Positions 36,122 through 44,828 of a stretch of DNA of 64,000 nucleotides are shown here, piece after piece. The position numbers and the translations under genes are program-made. This DNA comes from Hymenobacter gummosus. Its GTDB lineage: Bacteria; Bacteroidota; Bacteroidia; Cytophagales; Hymenobacteraceae. Every line of letters begins with the position of its first letter. Within the stretch, counting starts at the first letter, position 1. Location of the stretch: assembly GCF_003970915.1 (NCBI RefSeq), contig NZ_RXOF01000004.1, positions 390,312-454,311 of the forward strand, given 5' to 3'. The notes beneath the pieces are model-generated. The model ran no database searches. It saw only the letters and a program-made list of their open reading frames with translations, and had not been told where the DNA came from.

Positions 36122-36384
36122 CCCGGCGGCAGGTGTGCCGCGGCTGGCACAAGCCGGCATCCGCCGGGGAAGCCACCGCCGCGGTGCTCGGCTTCCCCGG
36201 CAGGCAGGGCTTAGCCCCGGCCTTCGGCACCCGCCCGCTCAAGCGCGTGCGGCAGCGGCTGAGACTGAACGAGCTGTCGAAGAAAATCCTCGCCGGCCGC
36301 GTCAGCAGGGATGCCGCGGGGGAGGCCGGGCTGGCAGGTGGCAACATCCGCTTCGGTAGCGCGGAGCTGCCCACGGTGGAGTAA
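36122..36384 (+). pseudogene. clpB 3'-end fragment, copy 4 (old, frameshifted)
   Basis: The segment aligns over its whole length with the last 261 bases of clpB but is much diverged and has a one-base insertion near 36168. Readable parts include FGTRPLKRVRQRLRLNELSK and SAELPTVE plus TAA. It is the most decayed complete copy and the farthest from clpB. A terminator follows, as after clpB itself. Confidence 0.85.
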
Positions 36385-36402
36385 GGCGGCCGAATCAATG
36401 GG

Positions 36403-36437
36403 AACGGCCCCGCTGGCTACCTGCCGGCGGGGCCGTT
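36403..36437 (+). terminator. Terminator after clpB-end copy 4
   Basis: AACGGCCCCGC/GCGGGGCCGTT stem plus TTTT, resembling the clpB terminator in position and layout. Confidence 0.75.
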
Positions 36438-36469
36438 TTATGTTAGCGGCTAGCTGCACCAGCCACCGG

Positions 36470-36913
36470 TTAGGGCACAAAATGCCGGGCTTTGAGCTGC
36501 CGCCGGATGCGGCGCGGCAGCGGCTCCCCGTTTTCGTAGCGCTGAATCAGCCGGGCCTCGTGCCGGGCGCCATAGCCCCCGGATATGTATCCGCCGACTC
36601 CAATGGGGACGGAGGCCGCTATCAGACTCAGGCCGATATACATTCCGGGGGTATCAAGGTAATAACCGCTGTATTTGTTGCGCTCCGCCACGATACCGCC
36701 CGCGGCCAGGCAAGCGGCCGTTCCGCCGCCCCAAATGGCCAGCCCCCAACCGCGCCGGCGGGCATACAGGTGCCGGATGGCCCGGATGGTATCCGCGTCG
36801 GCCAGCCGCGGCGGCCGGGGCAGAGCGGTGCTGGGCGTGTCGGCGGGCACTGACTGGGCACTGCTGCCATGGGCAGCGGCCAGCAGCAGGATGATAAAGC
36901 ACAGGTAACGCAT
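36470..36913 (-). CDS. Small exported membrane protein, paralogue 1
   Basis: 147 residues with a signal peptide (MRYLCFIILLLAAAHGSSAQ). ADTIRAIRHLYARRRGWGLA is followed by two hydrophobic segments (IWGGGTAACLAAGGIV; YIGLSLIAASVPIGVGGYI) and a closing EARLIQRYENGEPLPRRIRR ... HF. The same pattern occurs in the proteins at 38487 and 39037, so the three are paralogues. Function is unknown. Confidence 0.75.
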   Translation of the reverse strand: MRYLCFIILLLAAAHGSSAQSVPADTPSTALPRPPRLADADTIRAIRHLYARRRGWGLAIWGGGTAACLAAGGIVAERNKYSGYYLDTPGMYIGLSLIAASVPIGVGGYISGGYGARHEARLIQRYENGEPLPRRIRRQLKARHFVP

Positions 36914-37445
36914 CGGGCGCAGGTAGCAAGGATGCGGTGAAAGTAAGCTTCAGCCGCGTCCGTTCCACCAATTGCGCTTGCCGGCTAATGCCCGATCCAA
37001 CGCGCTGATTGTGCCGCCGGGCTTCTGTACAGGCCGGCTTTTGTACCTAGGCACCGCGTACTGAAAAAGTCAGAAAGCAGTCCATATTGGGTCCGCTACT
37101 GCGGTGGTCCCATAAGTTTCCCTTGGTAGCAACTACCAGTGGCGGGCAGTATTTCAACGCTGCCGTGCTCAGCAACACCTCCGGCTGCCTTCTACCCTGC
37201 CAGCGTGTACGCGCTGCACGTAGCCCCATTGATACAGCCCAGCATCCTCCGCTTGGTGCGGCAGTGGCGCCTGTTGCGGCTGACTTGCGCCGGCGGGGCG
37301 GTTGGCTACTGCCCGCTCTGCTGGCCGCCAGACTCACCGGCCCTTAGGCTGGCACTTACCCCCGGGTCACCTGCAGGACATGGCCGCGGCGGCGACCGGC
37401 GCGTATAGCATCTCACTGAAACGCCGCCCATTAACCCCTCAGCCT
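36914..37445. other. Intergenic gap without recognised content
   Basis: 532 bp. Several short overlapping frames are open, but none has a convincing start, composition or similarity. No terminator, GTCAT element or clpB fragment was found. Some of it may be a decayed gene. Confidence 0.4.
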
Positions 37446-38450
37446 ATGCCGCCCCTATACACCGCCCTGCCCCGCCTGCTGCGCCTGCTCATCCTGCTGC
37501 TGCCCTTACTCGCCTTGCTGCCCGGTTGCGACAACGACGACGATAAACCCGTGCCGCCGCCCAACCCCGAGCGCATCACCGTGCCCCAGGCCGCTCTGCA
37601 CCCCGAGGGCATTCAGTGGGACGAAAACAACCGGCGCTTCCTCGTCAGCTCGCGCACCCGGGGCCGCATCGGCACGGTGACGGACGACAGCGTGTACACC
37701 CAGCTGGCCGACGACCCGCGGTTGATTTCGACCATCGGGCTAAACCTCGACGCGGGCCGCAACCGCCTGCTGGCCGCCGTGTCGGATGCCGGGGTGAATC
37801 CCAGCCGCACCTCGGCCACCACGCTGCGTAAGCTGGCGGCCGTGGCCATCTTCAACGCCACCAGCGGCGCGCTGACGTCCTTTGTGGACCTGGGCGGGCT
37901 GCGGCCCGTTTACCCCCAGCACTTCGCCAACGACATTGCCGTGGACGCGCAGGGCAATGCCTACGTTACCGACTCCTTCGCGCCCGTCATCTACAAAATC
38001 GATTTACAGGGTACGGCCTCGGTATTCCTGGAAAACGCCCAGCTCAGCGGCGGCACTGCTTTCGGCCTGAACGGCATCGTGTACCACCCCGACGGCTACC
38101 TGCTGGTGGCCAAAGCCAACGACGGCGCCCTGTTCAAAGTCCCCATCAGCAACCCCACGGGCTTTACCCGCGTGACGACTGCCCAGAACCTGACCGGGGC
38201 CGACGGCCTGCTGCTATTCGATAATCAGACGCTGCTGGTGGTGGCTGGCAGCCAGGGCACCGTGTACCGCCTCAGCAGCACCGACGCCTGGACCAACGCC
38301 GCCGCGGCCGGCAGCTTCGCCACGGGTGCCGTCAGTCCTACCACCCTCACGCGCCGCGCTAGCCTCAGCGGCGGCGCGGCCGATGCCTACGTGCTTTACC
38401 CTTATCAGGCCACCTCGCCGCGGTTTGCCATTGTAAAGGCGCGCTTCTAG
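37446..38450 (+). CDS. Lipoprotein with SMP-30/NHL-like beta-propeller
   Basis: 334 residues. The lipoprotein signal is LLPLLALLPGCDNDDD (Cys at about 28), so it is exported and lipid-anchored, probably at the outer membrane. The rest has strand repeats like gluconolactonase/NHL propellers: HPEGIQWDENNRRFLVSSR, ANDIAVDAQGNAYVTDSF, LNGIVYHPDGYLLVAKAND, GADGLLLFDNQTLLVVAGS. Binding of a ligand or a lactonase-like reaction is possible; no catalytic residues can be assigned. The ATG at 37446 places the signal peptide at the N-terminus. Confidence 0.8.
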   Translation: MPPLYTALPRLLRLLILLLPLLALLPGCDNDDDKPVPPPNPERITVPQAALHPEGIQWDENNRRFLVSSRTRGRIGTVTDDSVYTQLADDPRLISTIGLNLDAGRNRLLAAVSDAGVNPSRTSATTLRKLAAVAIFNATSGALTSFVDLGGLRPVYPQHFANDIAVDAQGNAYVTDSFAPVIYKIDLQGTASVFLENAQLSGGTAFGLNGIVYHPDGYLLVAKANDGALFKVPISNPTGFTRVTTAQNLTGADGLLLFDNQTLLVVAGSQGTVYRLSSTDAWTNAAAAGSFATGAVSPTTLTRRASLSGGAADAYVLYPYQATSPRFAIVKARF

Positions 38451-38486
38451 CCTCTACGCCAGCCCCGGGTGCCTGCGGGCGGCGCC

Positions 38487-38960
38487 TCACCGGCCGTCGG
38501 CCCGGAAGTGCTCGGGGCGGAGGTGGCGGCGCACGTAAGTGGGCAGCGGTTCGCCCTGCAGGTAGGCGGCTACTACTTCGTCGCGGTGCTTGCGGCTGAA
38601 GCGCAACATGCGGGGCAGGCTTACCCCGGCGCCGATGGCGCCGGTCAGCAGGCCGGCGCCGACGAGCCCCTGCTTCACGCCGCCGCTACCGAGCGAAATA
38701 GGCAGCAGGGCCGCTATGCCCACGCCGCTGAGCACGCCCAGGCTGCGCGCCAGCAAGGCGGTGGCCGCGCCGTCGCGCTTGTCGAACAGCCGCCGCACGG
38801 CGTAGGCCGTGTCTTCGAGGGTATAGCTGCGAGTCGGCGCGGGTGCCAGCAGCGGCCGGCGCAGCTGGGCGCGGGCCGGGTGGCGGCCTAGTGCCAGGCT
38901 CAGCAGCAGGGCCATACTCAACACAACTGGCCACCCGCGACGCGGAATCAATCGGGGCAT
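38487..38960 (-). CDS. Small exported membrane protein, paralogue 2
   Basis: 157 residues: signal-like N-terminus (VVLSMALLLSLALG), EDTAYAVRRLFDKRDGAATA, hydrophobic segments (LGVLSGVGIAALLPI; LVGAGLLTGAIGAGVSL) and the family end EVVAAYLQGEPLPTYVRRHL ... EHF. It shares order and end motif with the genes at 36470 and 39037. Function unknown. Confidence 0.75.
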   Translation of the reverse strand: MPRLIPRRGWPVVLSMALLLSLALGRHPARAQLRRPLLAPAPTRSYTLEDTAYAVRRLFDKRDGAATALLARSLGVLSGVGIAALLPISLGSGGVKQGLVGAGLLTGAIGAGVSLPRMLRFSRKHRDEVVAAYLQGEPLPTYVRRHLRPEHFRADGR

Positions 38961-39036
38961 AGCAATCAGGCTTTCCCCCAGGAGCCGCCCCGGCCGGCCA
39001 AGGTTGACTCCGGGCGGGAAAAATCGGCTGGCCGGC

Positions 39037-39468
39037 TTAGCGCGCCGGGGCGAACAGCTCGGCCCGCAGGCGGCGGCGGATGTTGGCGGGCAGGGGCTTG
39101 CCGGCCTGGTACTGCTTGATGATGGCGTTTTCGCGCTTGTGGCCGAAGCGCACCAGCTTGCCGATGCCCACGGCCAGAAACGGCGCCGATATGGCCACCG
39201 AGGCGGGGGGCTCCAGCGAAAAGGGCCCCGCCAGCACGCCCGTCGCCAGCACTAGCCCGCCCACGCTGGTGTAGGCCGTGCCGCCGTTGCGGCGCCGACG
39301 AAACAGGTTGCGCACGGCCTGGGCCGAGTCGGTGGCCGGGTTGAGCAGGGTGGGGTCGGGCGCGGGCTGGGGCACGGCGGGCAGCACGGGCGTATCCTGG
39401 GCGTAGCCAACTGCCGCCGGCAACAGCAGGGCCGCCATCAGCAGGAGCTTGCGCGGGGAAATGACCAT
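39037..39468 (-). CDS. Small exported membrane protein, paralogue 3
   Basis: 143 residues from ATG 39468, with a signal peptide (KLLLMAALLLPAAVGYAQ). DSAQAVRNLFRRRRNGGTAY leads into two hydrophobic stretches and the end NAIIKQYQAGKPLPANIRRR ... ELF. The motif PLP-x-x-(I/V)RR is shared by all three paralogues. The longer upstream open frame (to 39978) overlaps hupE in antisense and was rejected. Confidence 0.75.
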   Translation of the reverse strand: MVISPRKLLLMAALLLPAAVGYAQDTPVLPAVPQPAPDPTLLNPATDSAQAVRNLFRRRRNGGTAYTSVGGLVLATGVLAGPFSLEPPASVAISAPFLAVGIGKLVRFGHKRENAIIKQYQAGKPLPANIRRRLRAELFAPAR

Positions 39469-39552
39469 AGAATGGAGCGGGTTAGCGGCGCAAGATAAGC
39501 GCAGTGGCAGTAGGTACGCCGAAGCGCCGCCGCGCGTTTTGGCGGGCCGGGC

Positions 39553-39560
39553 TAGCTTTG
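39553..39560 (+). promoter_or_regulatory. Candidate -7 box for the hupE-like gene
   Basis: TAGCTTTG ends 4 bases before the ATG at 39565, implying a nearly leaderless transcript. A TTTTG lies upstream but closer than the usual spacing. Confidence 0.4.
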
Positions 39561-39564
39561 CGGC

Positions 39565-40179
39565 ATGTCCGTGTTTCAGACCTACCTCCAGCTCGGCTTT
39601 TTCCACATCTTCAACTTGCGGGCCTACGACCACCTCGTGTTCCTGCTGGCGTTGTGCGCCCCCTACGTGCTCAGCGACTGGCGCCGGGTGTTGGCCCTGG
39701 TCACCAGCTTCACCCTCGGCCACTCGCTCACGCTGGCCCTGGCCACGCTGGGCATCCTCGCGTTGCCCACGGCCCTCATCGAGGCCCTGATTCCCGTCAC
39801 CATCCTGCTGACCTGCGCCCTGAACCTGCGGCAGGCGGGCCGCGCCGGCCTGAGCCGCCCCCAGCGTCGCCGCCCCGAATCGGTACTCTGGACGCTGCCC
39901 AATGCCCTGGCCGCCGGCTTCGGGCTGATTCACGGGCTGGGCTTCTCCAACTACCTGCGCGAGCTGCTGGGCCAGCAAAGCCGCCCGGTGCTGGAGCTGC
40001 TGGCCTTCAACGTGGGCGTAGAAATCGGGCAGCTGCTCATCGTGGGGCTGATTCTGCTGCTGGGCCTGCTGGTGCTGCGCGGGCTGGGCGCCGCCCGCCG
40101 CGACTGGGAGCTGGTCGTCAGCGGGGCCGCCGCGGGCATTGCGCTGGTGCTGCTGCTGAATCAGCTGACGGGCGCGTAG
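39565..40179 (+). CDS. HupE/UreJ-family membrane protein
   Basis: 204 residues with about six hydrophobic helices. FHIFNLRAYDHLVFLLALCA, VTSFTLGHSLTLALATLG and FGLIHGLGFSNYLRELLG are the HupE/UreJ hallmarks, with His residues (YDH, GHS, IHG) that bind metal in nickel/cobalt transporters. No hydrogenase or urease genes lie nearby, so the transported substrate is unknown. A terminator follows directly. Confidence 0.88.
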   Translation: MSVFQTYLQLGFFHIFNLRAYDHLVFLLALCAPYVLSDWRRVLALVTSFTLGHSLTLALATLGILALPTALIEALIPVTILLTCALNLRQAGRAGLSRPQRRRPESVLWTLPNALAAGFGLIHGLGFSNYLRELLGQQSRPVLELLAFNVGVEIGQLLIVGLILLLGLLVLRGLGAARRDWELVVSGAAAGIALVLLLNQLTGA

Positions 40180-40184
40180 GAATG

Positions 40185-40224
40185 CAAAAAGCCCGGTCCA
40201 ACCTGAGTTGGGCCGGGCTTTTTT
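40185..40224 (+). terminator. Terminator between convergent genes
   Basis: AAAAAGCCCGGTCCAAC/GTTGGGCCGGGCTTTTTT stem; A and T runs on both sides make it suitable for both directions. Confidence 0.85.
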
Positions 40225-40251
40225 GCTAGCGCCGCTGGGGGCTAAAGCAAG

Positions 40252-42027
40252 TTACTCCACCATAAACTGCCGGGTAGCGGTGCCGGCCGCGGTGCTCACG
40301 CGCACCAGGTACATGCCCGCCTGCAGGCTCTGCAGGGGCAGCTGCACGCGGCCGTTGCCGGCTACCGTGGGCGTAAAGCTGCGGACCCGCTGGCCCAGAG
40401 CACTAAGAATTTCCACCGTAGCGCGGCCCGAGCCGCCGGGTAGCTCCAGCGTCAGCTCTTCGCGGGCGGGGTTGGGGTACACGGCCAGGGGCAGCTCCTC
40501 GCGGGCCGCTTTCTTGGCCGTCACGCGGGCATTAGTGCGCAGGCTGTAGGTGAAGTTATTGCGGTTGATGGTGAGCAAATCCAGGGTGCCGTCGTTGTTG
40601 AGGTCCCCCACCGCCATATCCACCGGAATCAGGTCGACGGGTACGGGGCTACCCGCCGTGAAGGCGGCCTGCCCGCCGTTGAGCAGCACGTTGACCACGT
40701 CGGCGGGGAAGGGCGCCGCGCCGGTGCGGCCGTTGTTGGCCACCAGCAGGTCCAGGTCGGCGTCACCGTCTACGTCGGCGGCCTGCAGCTTCATGGGCGT
40801 GCGGCCGCTGGTCAGGGCCTGCGTGCTGGCCGCCGCGAAGCCGCCGCGGCCGTTGCCCAGACTCACGCTCACGCTGTTGGCGCTGGTGCTGGCCGTGGCC
40901 ACGTCCAGATTACCGTCGTTGTTCAAATCGGCCAGAATCACGCTGCCCGGGTTTGCGCCTACGCTCAGCGCCGCGGCTGCGGACACCGTAAAGCCGCCGG
41001 CCCCGTCGCCGAAGTAGGCCTGCACCGTGCTCTGGGTGAAGTCGGCCAGCACGAAATCCATCTTGCCGTCGTTATCGATGTCGCCCGTCGCCATTACTTT
41101 ACTGGTGGTGCCCATGGGCAAATCGGGGAGGGCCGTGAACTGGCCCGTGCCGTTGCCCAGCCGCACGCTCACGGTGCGAGGGTCGAGGGAAAAGGTCGGC
41201 GGGCCGTTGAAGGTCAGAATATCCAGGTTGCCGTCGCCATTTACGTCGACCACGGCCATGCTCTGGATAATGCTGGGCAGCGTCAGGGCCACGGGCGTAC
41301 CAAATGCCCCCTGCCCGTCGCCGAGGGCCACGTGCACGTAGCGGGTCACGCCGCCGTTGTTGCTCACCACCAAATCCAGCTTGTTGTCGTTGTTGACGTC
41401 GGCGGTAATGATCTGGCCTGGAATGGTGCCGAAATTGTAGTTGGTAGAAGCGCCGAAGCCCCCCTGCCCGTTGCCCAGGCGCACGTCCAGGTTGTTGCCG
41501 AGGCCGTCGCCGAGCACCAGGTCCAGGTTGCCGTCGCCGTTGAGGTCAGCCACCTGCACGGCGCTCGGGGCCCCGGCGTTGTTGCCGATGGCCGTATTGG
41601 TCGTGCCGCTGAAAGTGGCCGTAGCCGGCGCACTAGCGGCGCGGAACTGGTACACGTAGGGCGTGGCCGCGGCTCCGGCGGTACCTTGCACTGTGGCCGG
41701 CACCGTCACGCTCACCTGCTCACCGGGCATAAAGGCCTGCTGGGGCTGAAACGTCAGCGCGCTGCTGCCGCCCCCGCTCAGTGTGCCTGTGCGCAGGCCC
41801 TGCCGCATCGAGCCGAACACGCGCACGTTGCCGGCGGAGGCGGCGCTGACGGCCTGGCTGAAGGTGAGGCCCACGCTGCCCGCAGCCGGCACGGCCACCG
41901 CGTTGCGGGCGGGCGACGAGCTAACGAGGGTGGGCCCTTGGGCGGTGGCCGTGCCGCTCAGCAGCGTGGCCAGGATGGTGGGGGCCAAGGGCAGCAGCCT
42001 AGGGCGGGAGGGTATCAGTTGCTTCAT
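40252..42027 (-). CDS. T9SS-secreted FG-GAP/VCBS repeat protein
   Basis: 591 residues with a signal peptide (ILATLLSGTATAQ). Residues ~30-130 are a bacterial Ig-like (Big_5) domain (SSPARNAVAVPAAGSVGLTF). Seven or so FG-GAP/VCBS blades follow, each with D(L/V/I)NxDGxxD (ADLNGDGNLDLVLGDGLGNN; VDVNGDGNLDILTFN; GDLNNDGTLDLLTINRN), likely a calcium-binding beta-propeller. The C-terminus LAVYPNPAREELTLEL ... GMYLVRVSTAAGTATRQFMV is a type A T9SS sorting domain. A surface-anchored or secreted protein of unknown ligand. Confidence 0.9.
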   Translation of the reverse strand: MKQLIPSRPRLLPLAPTILATLLSGTATAQGPTLVSSSPARNAVAVPAAGSVGLTFSQAVSAASAGNVRVFGSMRQGLRTGTLSGGGSSALTFQPQQAFMPGEQVSVTVPATVQGTAGAAATPYVYQFRAASAPATATFSGTTNTAIGNNAGAPSAVQVADLNGDGNLDLVLGDGLGNNLDVRLGNGQGGFGASTNYNFGTIPGQIITADVNNDNKLDLVVSNNGGVTRYVHVALGDGQGAFGTPVALTLPSIIQSMAVVDVNGDGNLDILTFNGPPTFSLDPRTVSVRLGNGTGQFTALPDLPMGTTSKVMATGDIDNDGKMDFVLADFTQSTVQAYFGDGAGGFTVSAAAALSVGANPGSVILADLNNDGNLDVATASTSANSVSVSLGNGRGGFAAASTQALTSGRTPMKLQAADVDGDADLDLLVANNGRTGAAPFPADVVNVLLNGGQAAFTAGSPVPVDLIPVDMAVGDLNNDGTLDLLTINRNNFTYSLRTNARVTAKKAAREELPLAVYPNPAREELTLELPGGSGRATVEILSALGQRVRSFTPTVAGNGRVQLPLQSLQAGMYLVRVSTAAGTATRQFMVE

Positions 42028-42395
42028 ATTGTAGATGAAAAAATACAGTTCGGGCTAAATATAAGTACAAGGACCTGATAGGCTAAGCATTTCCCGCGCA
42101 GGGCATTGCCAATTTGTGTATATCCTTCTGGCAATCAATTAGCTGACTCTCAACCCAGAATACTTTGCGCGGTTAAACCGGATAATTGCGCCGCCCCGCG
42201 CAACCCTGGTGCGTTGCCGGTGCGCTCCGCCGGACGGTGGTGCAGCAATCGGTTGAGTGCTATTCGTCACGGCGGTCTGGGTGCCGGGACAACTGACGCT
42301 GCGCGTGGCCGGAGCCGCCCGCCGTCACCGGGAACTGGTCGTTGGAGGGCTTTGAATCGGCAATGCTAGCGGTTTTAGCGGCGCGTGGAGGTCAA
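42028..42395. other. Intergenic gap without recognised content
   Basis: 368 bp between the TonB receptor stop and the start of the VCBS protein gene. The first ~100 bases upstream of the VCBS gene are AT-richer and probably promoter-bearing. No ORF, terminator or repeat is recognised. Confidence 0.4.
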
Positions 42396-44828
42396 CTACC
42401 AGCGCCGTACGTAGCTCACGGCGGGCAAAATCGGGAAGAGGGCCAGCTGATAGAGGTGCCAGCGGCCGGCCCGGTCGTTGTCGAAGTACAGGTAATAGGG
42501 ATTCTGGCGGCTGTAAGCGTTGTAGAGCCCCACTTGCCACACCCGCTCGCCGTGGCGCACGCGGCGCGGGAAGGTGGCGCCCACGTCGAGGCGGTGGTAG
42601 GCGCGCATGCGGAAGCCGTTGCGCGGACCGTACAGCTCGGCGCGGGCGGGCTGGAAGCGGCTGCCGGGGTCGGCGGGGGGCAGGTCGGGGTTGGTGGTGC
42701 CGGGCTGCGGGGCCGTGTACTGGGCCAGAGCCAGGGTGAGGGCGTTGCCGGTGCTGTACTGCCAGGTGGCCGTCAGCTGCACGCGCTTCTTCAGCTCCCG
42801 CATCAGCACCACCGAGGCGGCGTGGCGCTGGTCGTACTTGAAGGGAAACCAGCCCCCGGCGTTCAGACCCTGAAAACGCCGCTCGTTGCGGCTGAGCGTG
42901 TAGCCCACCCAGCCGGTGGTGCGGCCCTGCTTTTTGCGGGCCAGCAGCTCCAGCCCCGCCACGCGCCCCTGCCCGCCCAGCTCCAGGCGCTCGGCCCAGC
43001 GCAGGGTGCTGTGGTAGAAGGTGGCGCCCTCGCGGAAGTCGATGAGCCCGCGCAGCTGCTTGCCGAACAGCTCGGCGCCCAGCTCCAGGCCGGCCGGGCC
43101 GGGCACGGCCCAGGTGGCGCCGGCCGTGGCCTGCACCGCGCGCTGGGGCGGCACCTCGGCGGTGGCCGGTACCCACAGGTCCAGGGGCAGGCCGGCGCCG
43201 TTGTTGGTGAGCAGGTGCACAAACTGGCGCATGGTGGCCACCGAGGCGGTCAGGCGCAGGTGGTCGCGCAGGGCGTACACCACCGACAGGCGCGGCTGCG
43301 CCGACAGCCAGTGGCGGCCCGCCGGGGCGTAGCGCACCAGGTGCAGGCCGCCGTTGAGGGTGAGGCGCGGGCTGGGCTGCCAGGTGTCTTCGGCGTACAG
43401 CATCAGCTCGGTGGCCCGCACCCGGGGCGCCCCGAAGGTGCTGTCGACGGCGGGCTCGGCCTGCCCGGCTTCCTGCACGAAGTAGTGGTTGAGGCCCGGC
43501 CGGAAGTCGTGGAGGGTGAGGCCGGCCCCCAAGCGCAGGGCGTGGGCGGGGTGGGCGGCGTAGGTGGCATCGGCCCGCAGCAGCCCGTCGGTAATGCCGG
43601 CGCGGAAGCTGGCCTCGGCGTCGGTGCGCTGGCTGCGGCTGCCCGTGTACACGGTGGTGCGCGAGGTCTGGCCGTTGCGGTAGAAGAAGCTGCTGACGCC
43701 GGCCGTAAAGGTGGCGCCCAGCCGGGCCGACAGCTCGTGCTGCCAGCGCAGGGCGGCCAGGCGGCTGCCGTAGCGCAGGTCGCTGCCGCCGCTGCTGAGC
43801 GTGCGCCCGCCGCCGCTGCCGATGGCCCGGGTTTCCTGCTCCTTGTCTTTGATGAACAGCCGGTCGGCGCCGGTGAAGGCCAGCAGGCTCAGCTGCTGGC
43901 GCGGGCTCAGGCGCTCGGTGAGCTTGAGGGTGGCGTCGTGGAAGGCGTAGCCGGCGGTGCTGCGGCCCTCGGCGCTGCGGAAGCTCAGGGGGCGCGAGAG
44001 CAGGTCGAGGTTGCCGCGCCGCACCGTGAGCAGGGCGGTGCTGCGGCCGGGGCGCAGGGGGCCGTGCAGGGCCAGGCGGGTGGCCAGCACCCCCAGGGCG
44101 GCTTCGCCGTGCCACTGGCGGGCGTCGCCCTCGCGCAGCTTCACGTCGAGCACCGAGGACAGGCGCCCCCCGTAGCGGGCCGGAAAGCCCCCTTTCACCA
44201 GCTGCACGCTTTCCACGGCGTTGGCATCGAGCGTGGAGAGGAAGCCGCCCAGGTGGGTGACGGAGTACACGGGCACCGCATCGAGCAGCACCAGCGTCTG
44301 GTCGGGGGAGCCGCCGCGCACGTACAGGGCGCTGCGGCCCTCGGCGCCGCCCTGCACGCCGGGCAGCAGCTGCAGGGGGCGCAGCACGTCGGTTTCGCCC
44401 AGCAGCGGAGGCATGCGCTTCAGCTCGGCCCGGCTCAGGCGCAGGGTGCTCAGGCCGGGCGTGGTGCCGGCTTCTTCGGGCCGCTGCCCGCGCACCTGCA
44501 CTTCGCCCAGCGTGGCCGTGGCGGCCGGCAGACGGAAATCCAGCCAACTGGCGCGGCGCGCGGCCAGCGTGGCCGTTTGGGGGGCATAGCCCAGCAGGGT
44601 AGCCGTGAGGCGCACCGAGTCGGCGGCGGGCAGGGTGAGCGAGTAGCGCCCGGCCGCGTCGGTGGTGGCGCCGCGGCCCGAGCCGGGCAGCACCACGGCG
44701 GCCCCGGGCAGGGCCTCGCCGGTGCGGGCGTCCACCACGTGGCCGCGCACCGTGATGGTGGCGGGGGCCTGGGCCCGGGCGGCCGGGGCGGCCAGCAGGG
44801 CAGTGGCGAGCAGCAGGTACTTGCTCAT
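42396..44828 (-). CDS. TonB-dependent receptor with carboxypeptidase-regulatory-like domain
   Basis: 810 residues. After a signal peptide (LLLATALLAAPAARAQ) comes a carboxypeptidase-regulatory-like domain (VRGHVVDARTGEALPGAAVV), then a plug (LYVRGGSPDQTLVLLDAVPV; VKGGFPARYGGRLSSVLDVK) and a long beta-barrel ending in an aromatic strand. It imports an unknown substrate across the outer membrane using TonB energy. It starts inside the end of the DUF4249 gene (4-base ATGA overlap). DUF4249 lipoproteins regularly accompany this receptor class in Bacteroidetes. Very high GC opens long false frames on both strands here. Confidence 0.93.
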   Translation of the reverse strand: MSKYLLLATALLAAPAARAQAPATITVRGHVVDARTGEALPGAAVVLPGSGRGATTDAAGRYSLTLPAADSVRLTATLLGYAPQTATLAARRASWLDFRLPAATATLGEVQVRGQRPEEAGTTPGLSTLRLSRAELKRMPPLLGETDVLRPLQLLPGVQGGAEGRSALYVRGGSPDQTLVLLDAVPVYSVTHLGGFLSTLDANAVESVQLVKGGFPARYGGRLSSVLDVKLREGDARQWHGEAALGVLATRLALHGPLRPGRSTALLTVRRGNLDLLSRPLSFRSAEGRSTAGYAFHDATLKLTERLSPRQQLSLLAFTGADRLFIKDKEQETRAIGSGGGRTLSSGGSDLRYGSRLAALRWQHELSARLGATFTAGVSSFFYRNGQTSRTTVYTGSRSQRTDAEASFRAGITDGLLRADATYAAHPAHALRLGAGLTLHDFRPGLNHYFVQEAGQAEPAVDSTFGAPRVRATELMLYAEDTWQPSPRLTLNGGLHLVRYAPAGRHWLSAQPRLSVVYALRDHLRLTASVATMRQFVHLLTNNGAGLPLDLWVPATAEVPPQRAVQATAGATWAVPGPAGLELGAELFGKQLRGLIDFREGATFYHSTLRWAERLELGGQGRVAGLELLARKKQGRTTGWVGYTLSRNERRFQGLNAGGWFPFKYDQRHAASVVLMRELKKRVQLTATWQYSTGNALTLALAQYTAPQPGTTNPDLPPADPGSRFQPARAELYGPRNGFRMRAYHRLDVGATFPRRVRHGERVWQVGLYNAYSRQNPYYLYFDNDRAGRWHLYQLALFPILPAVSYVRRW

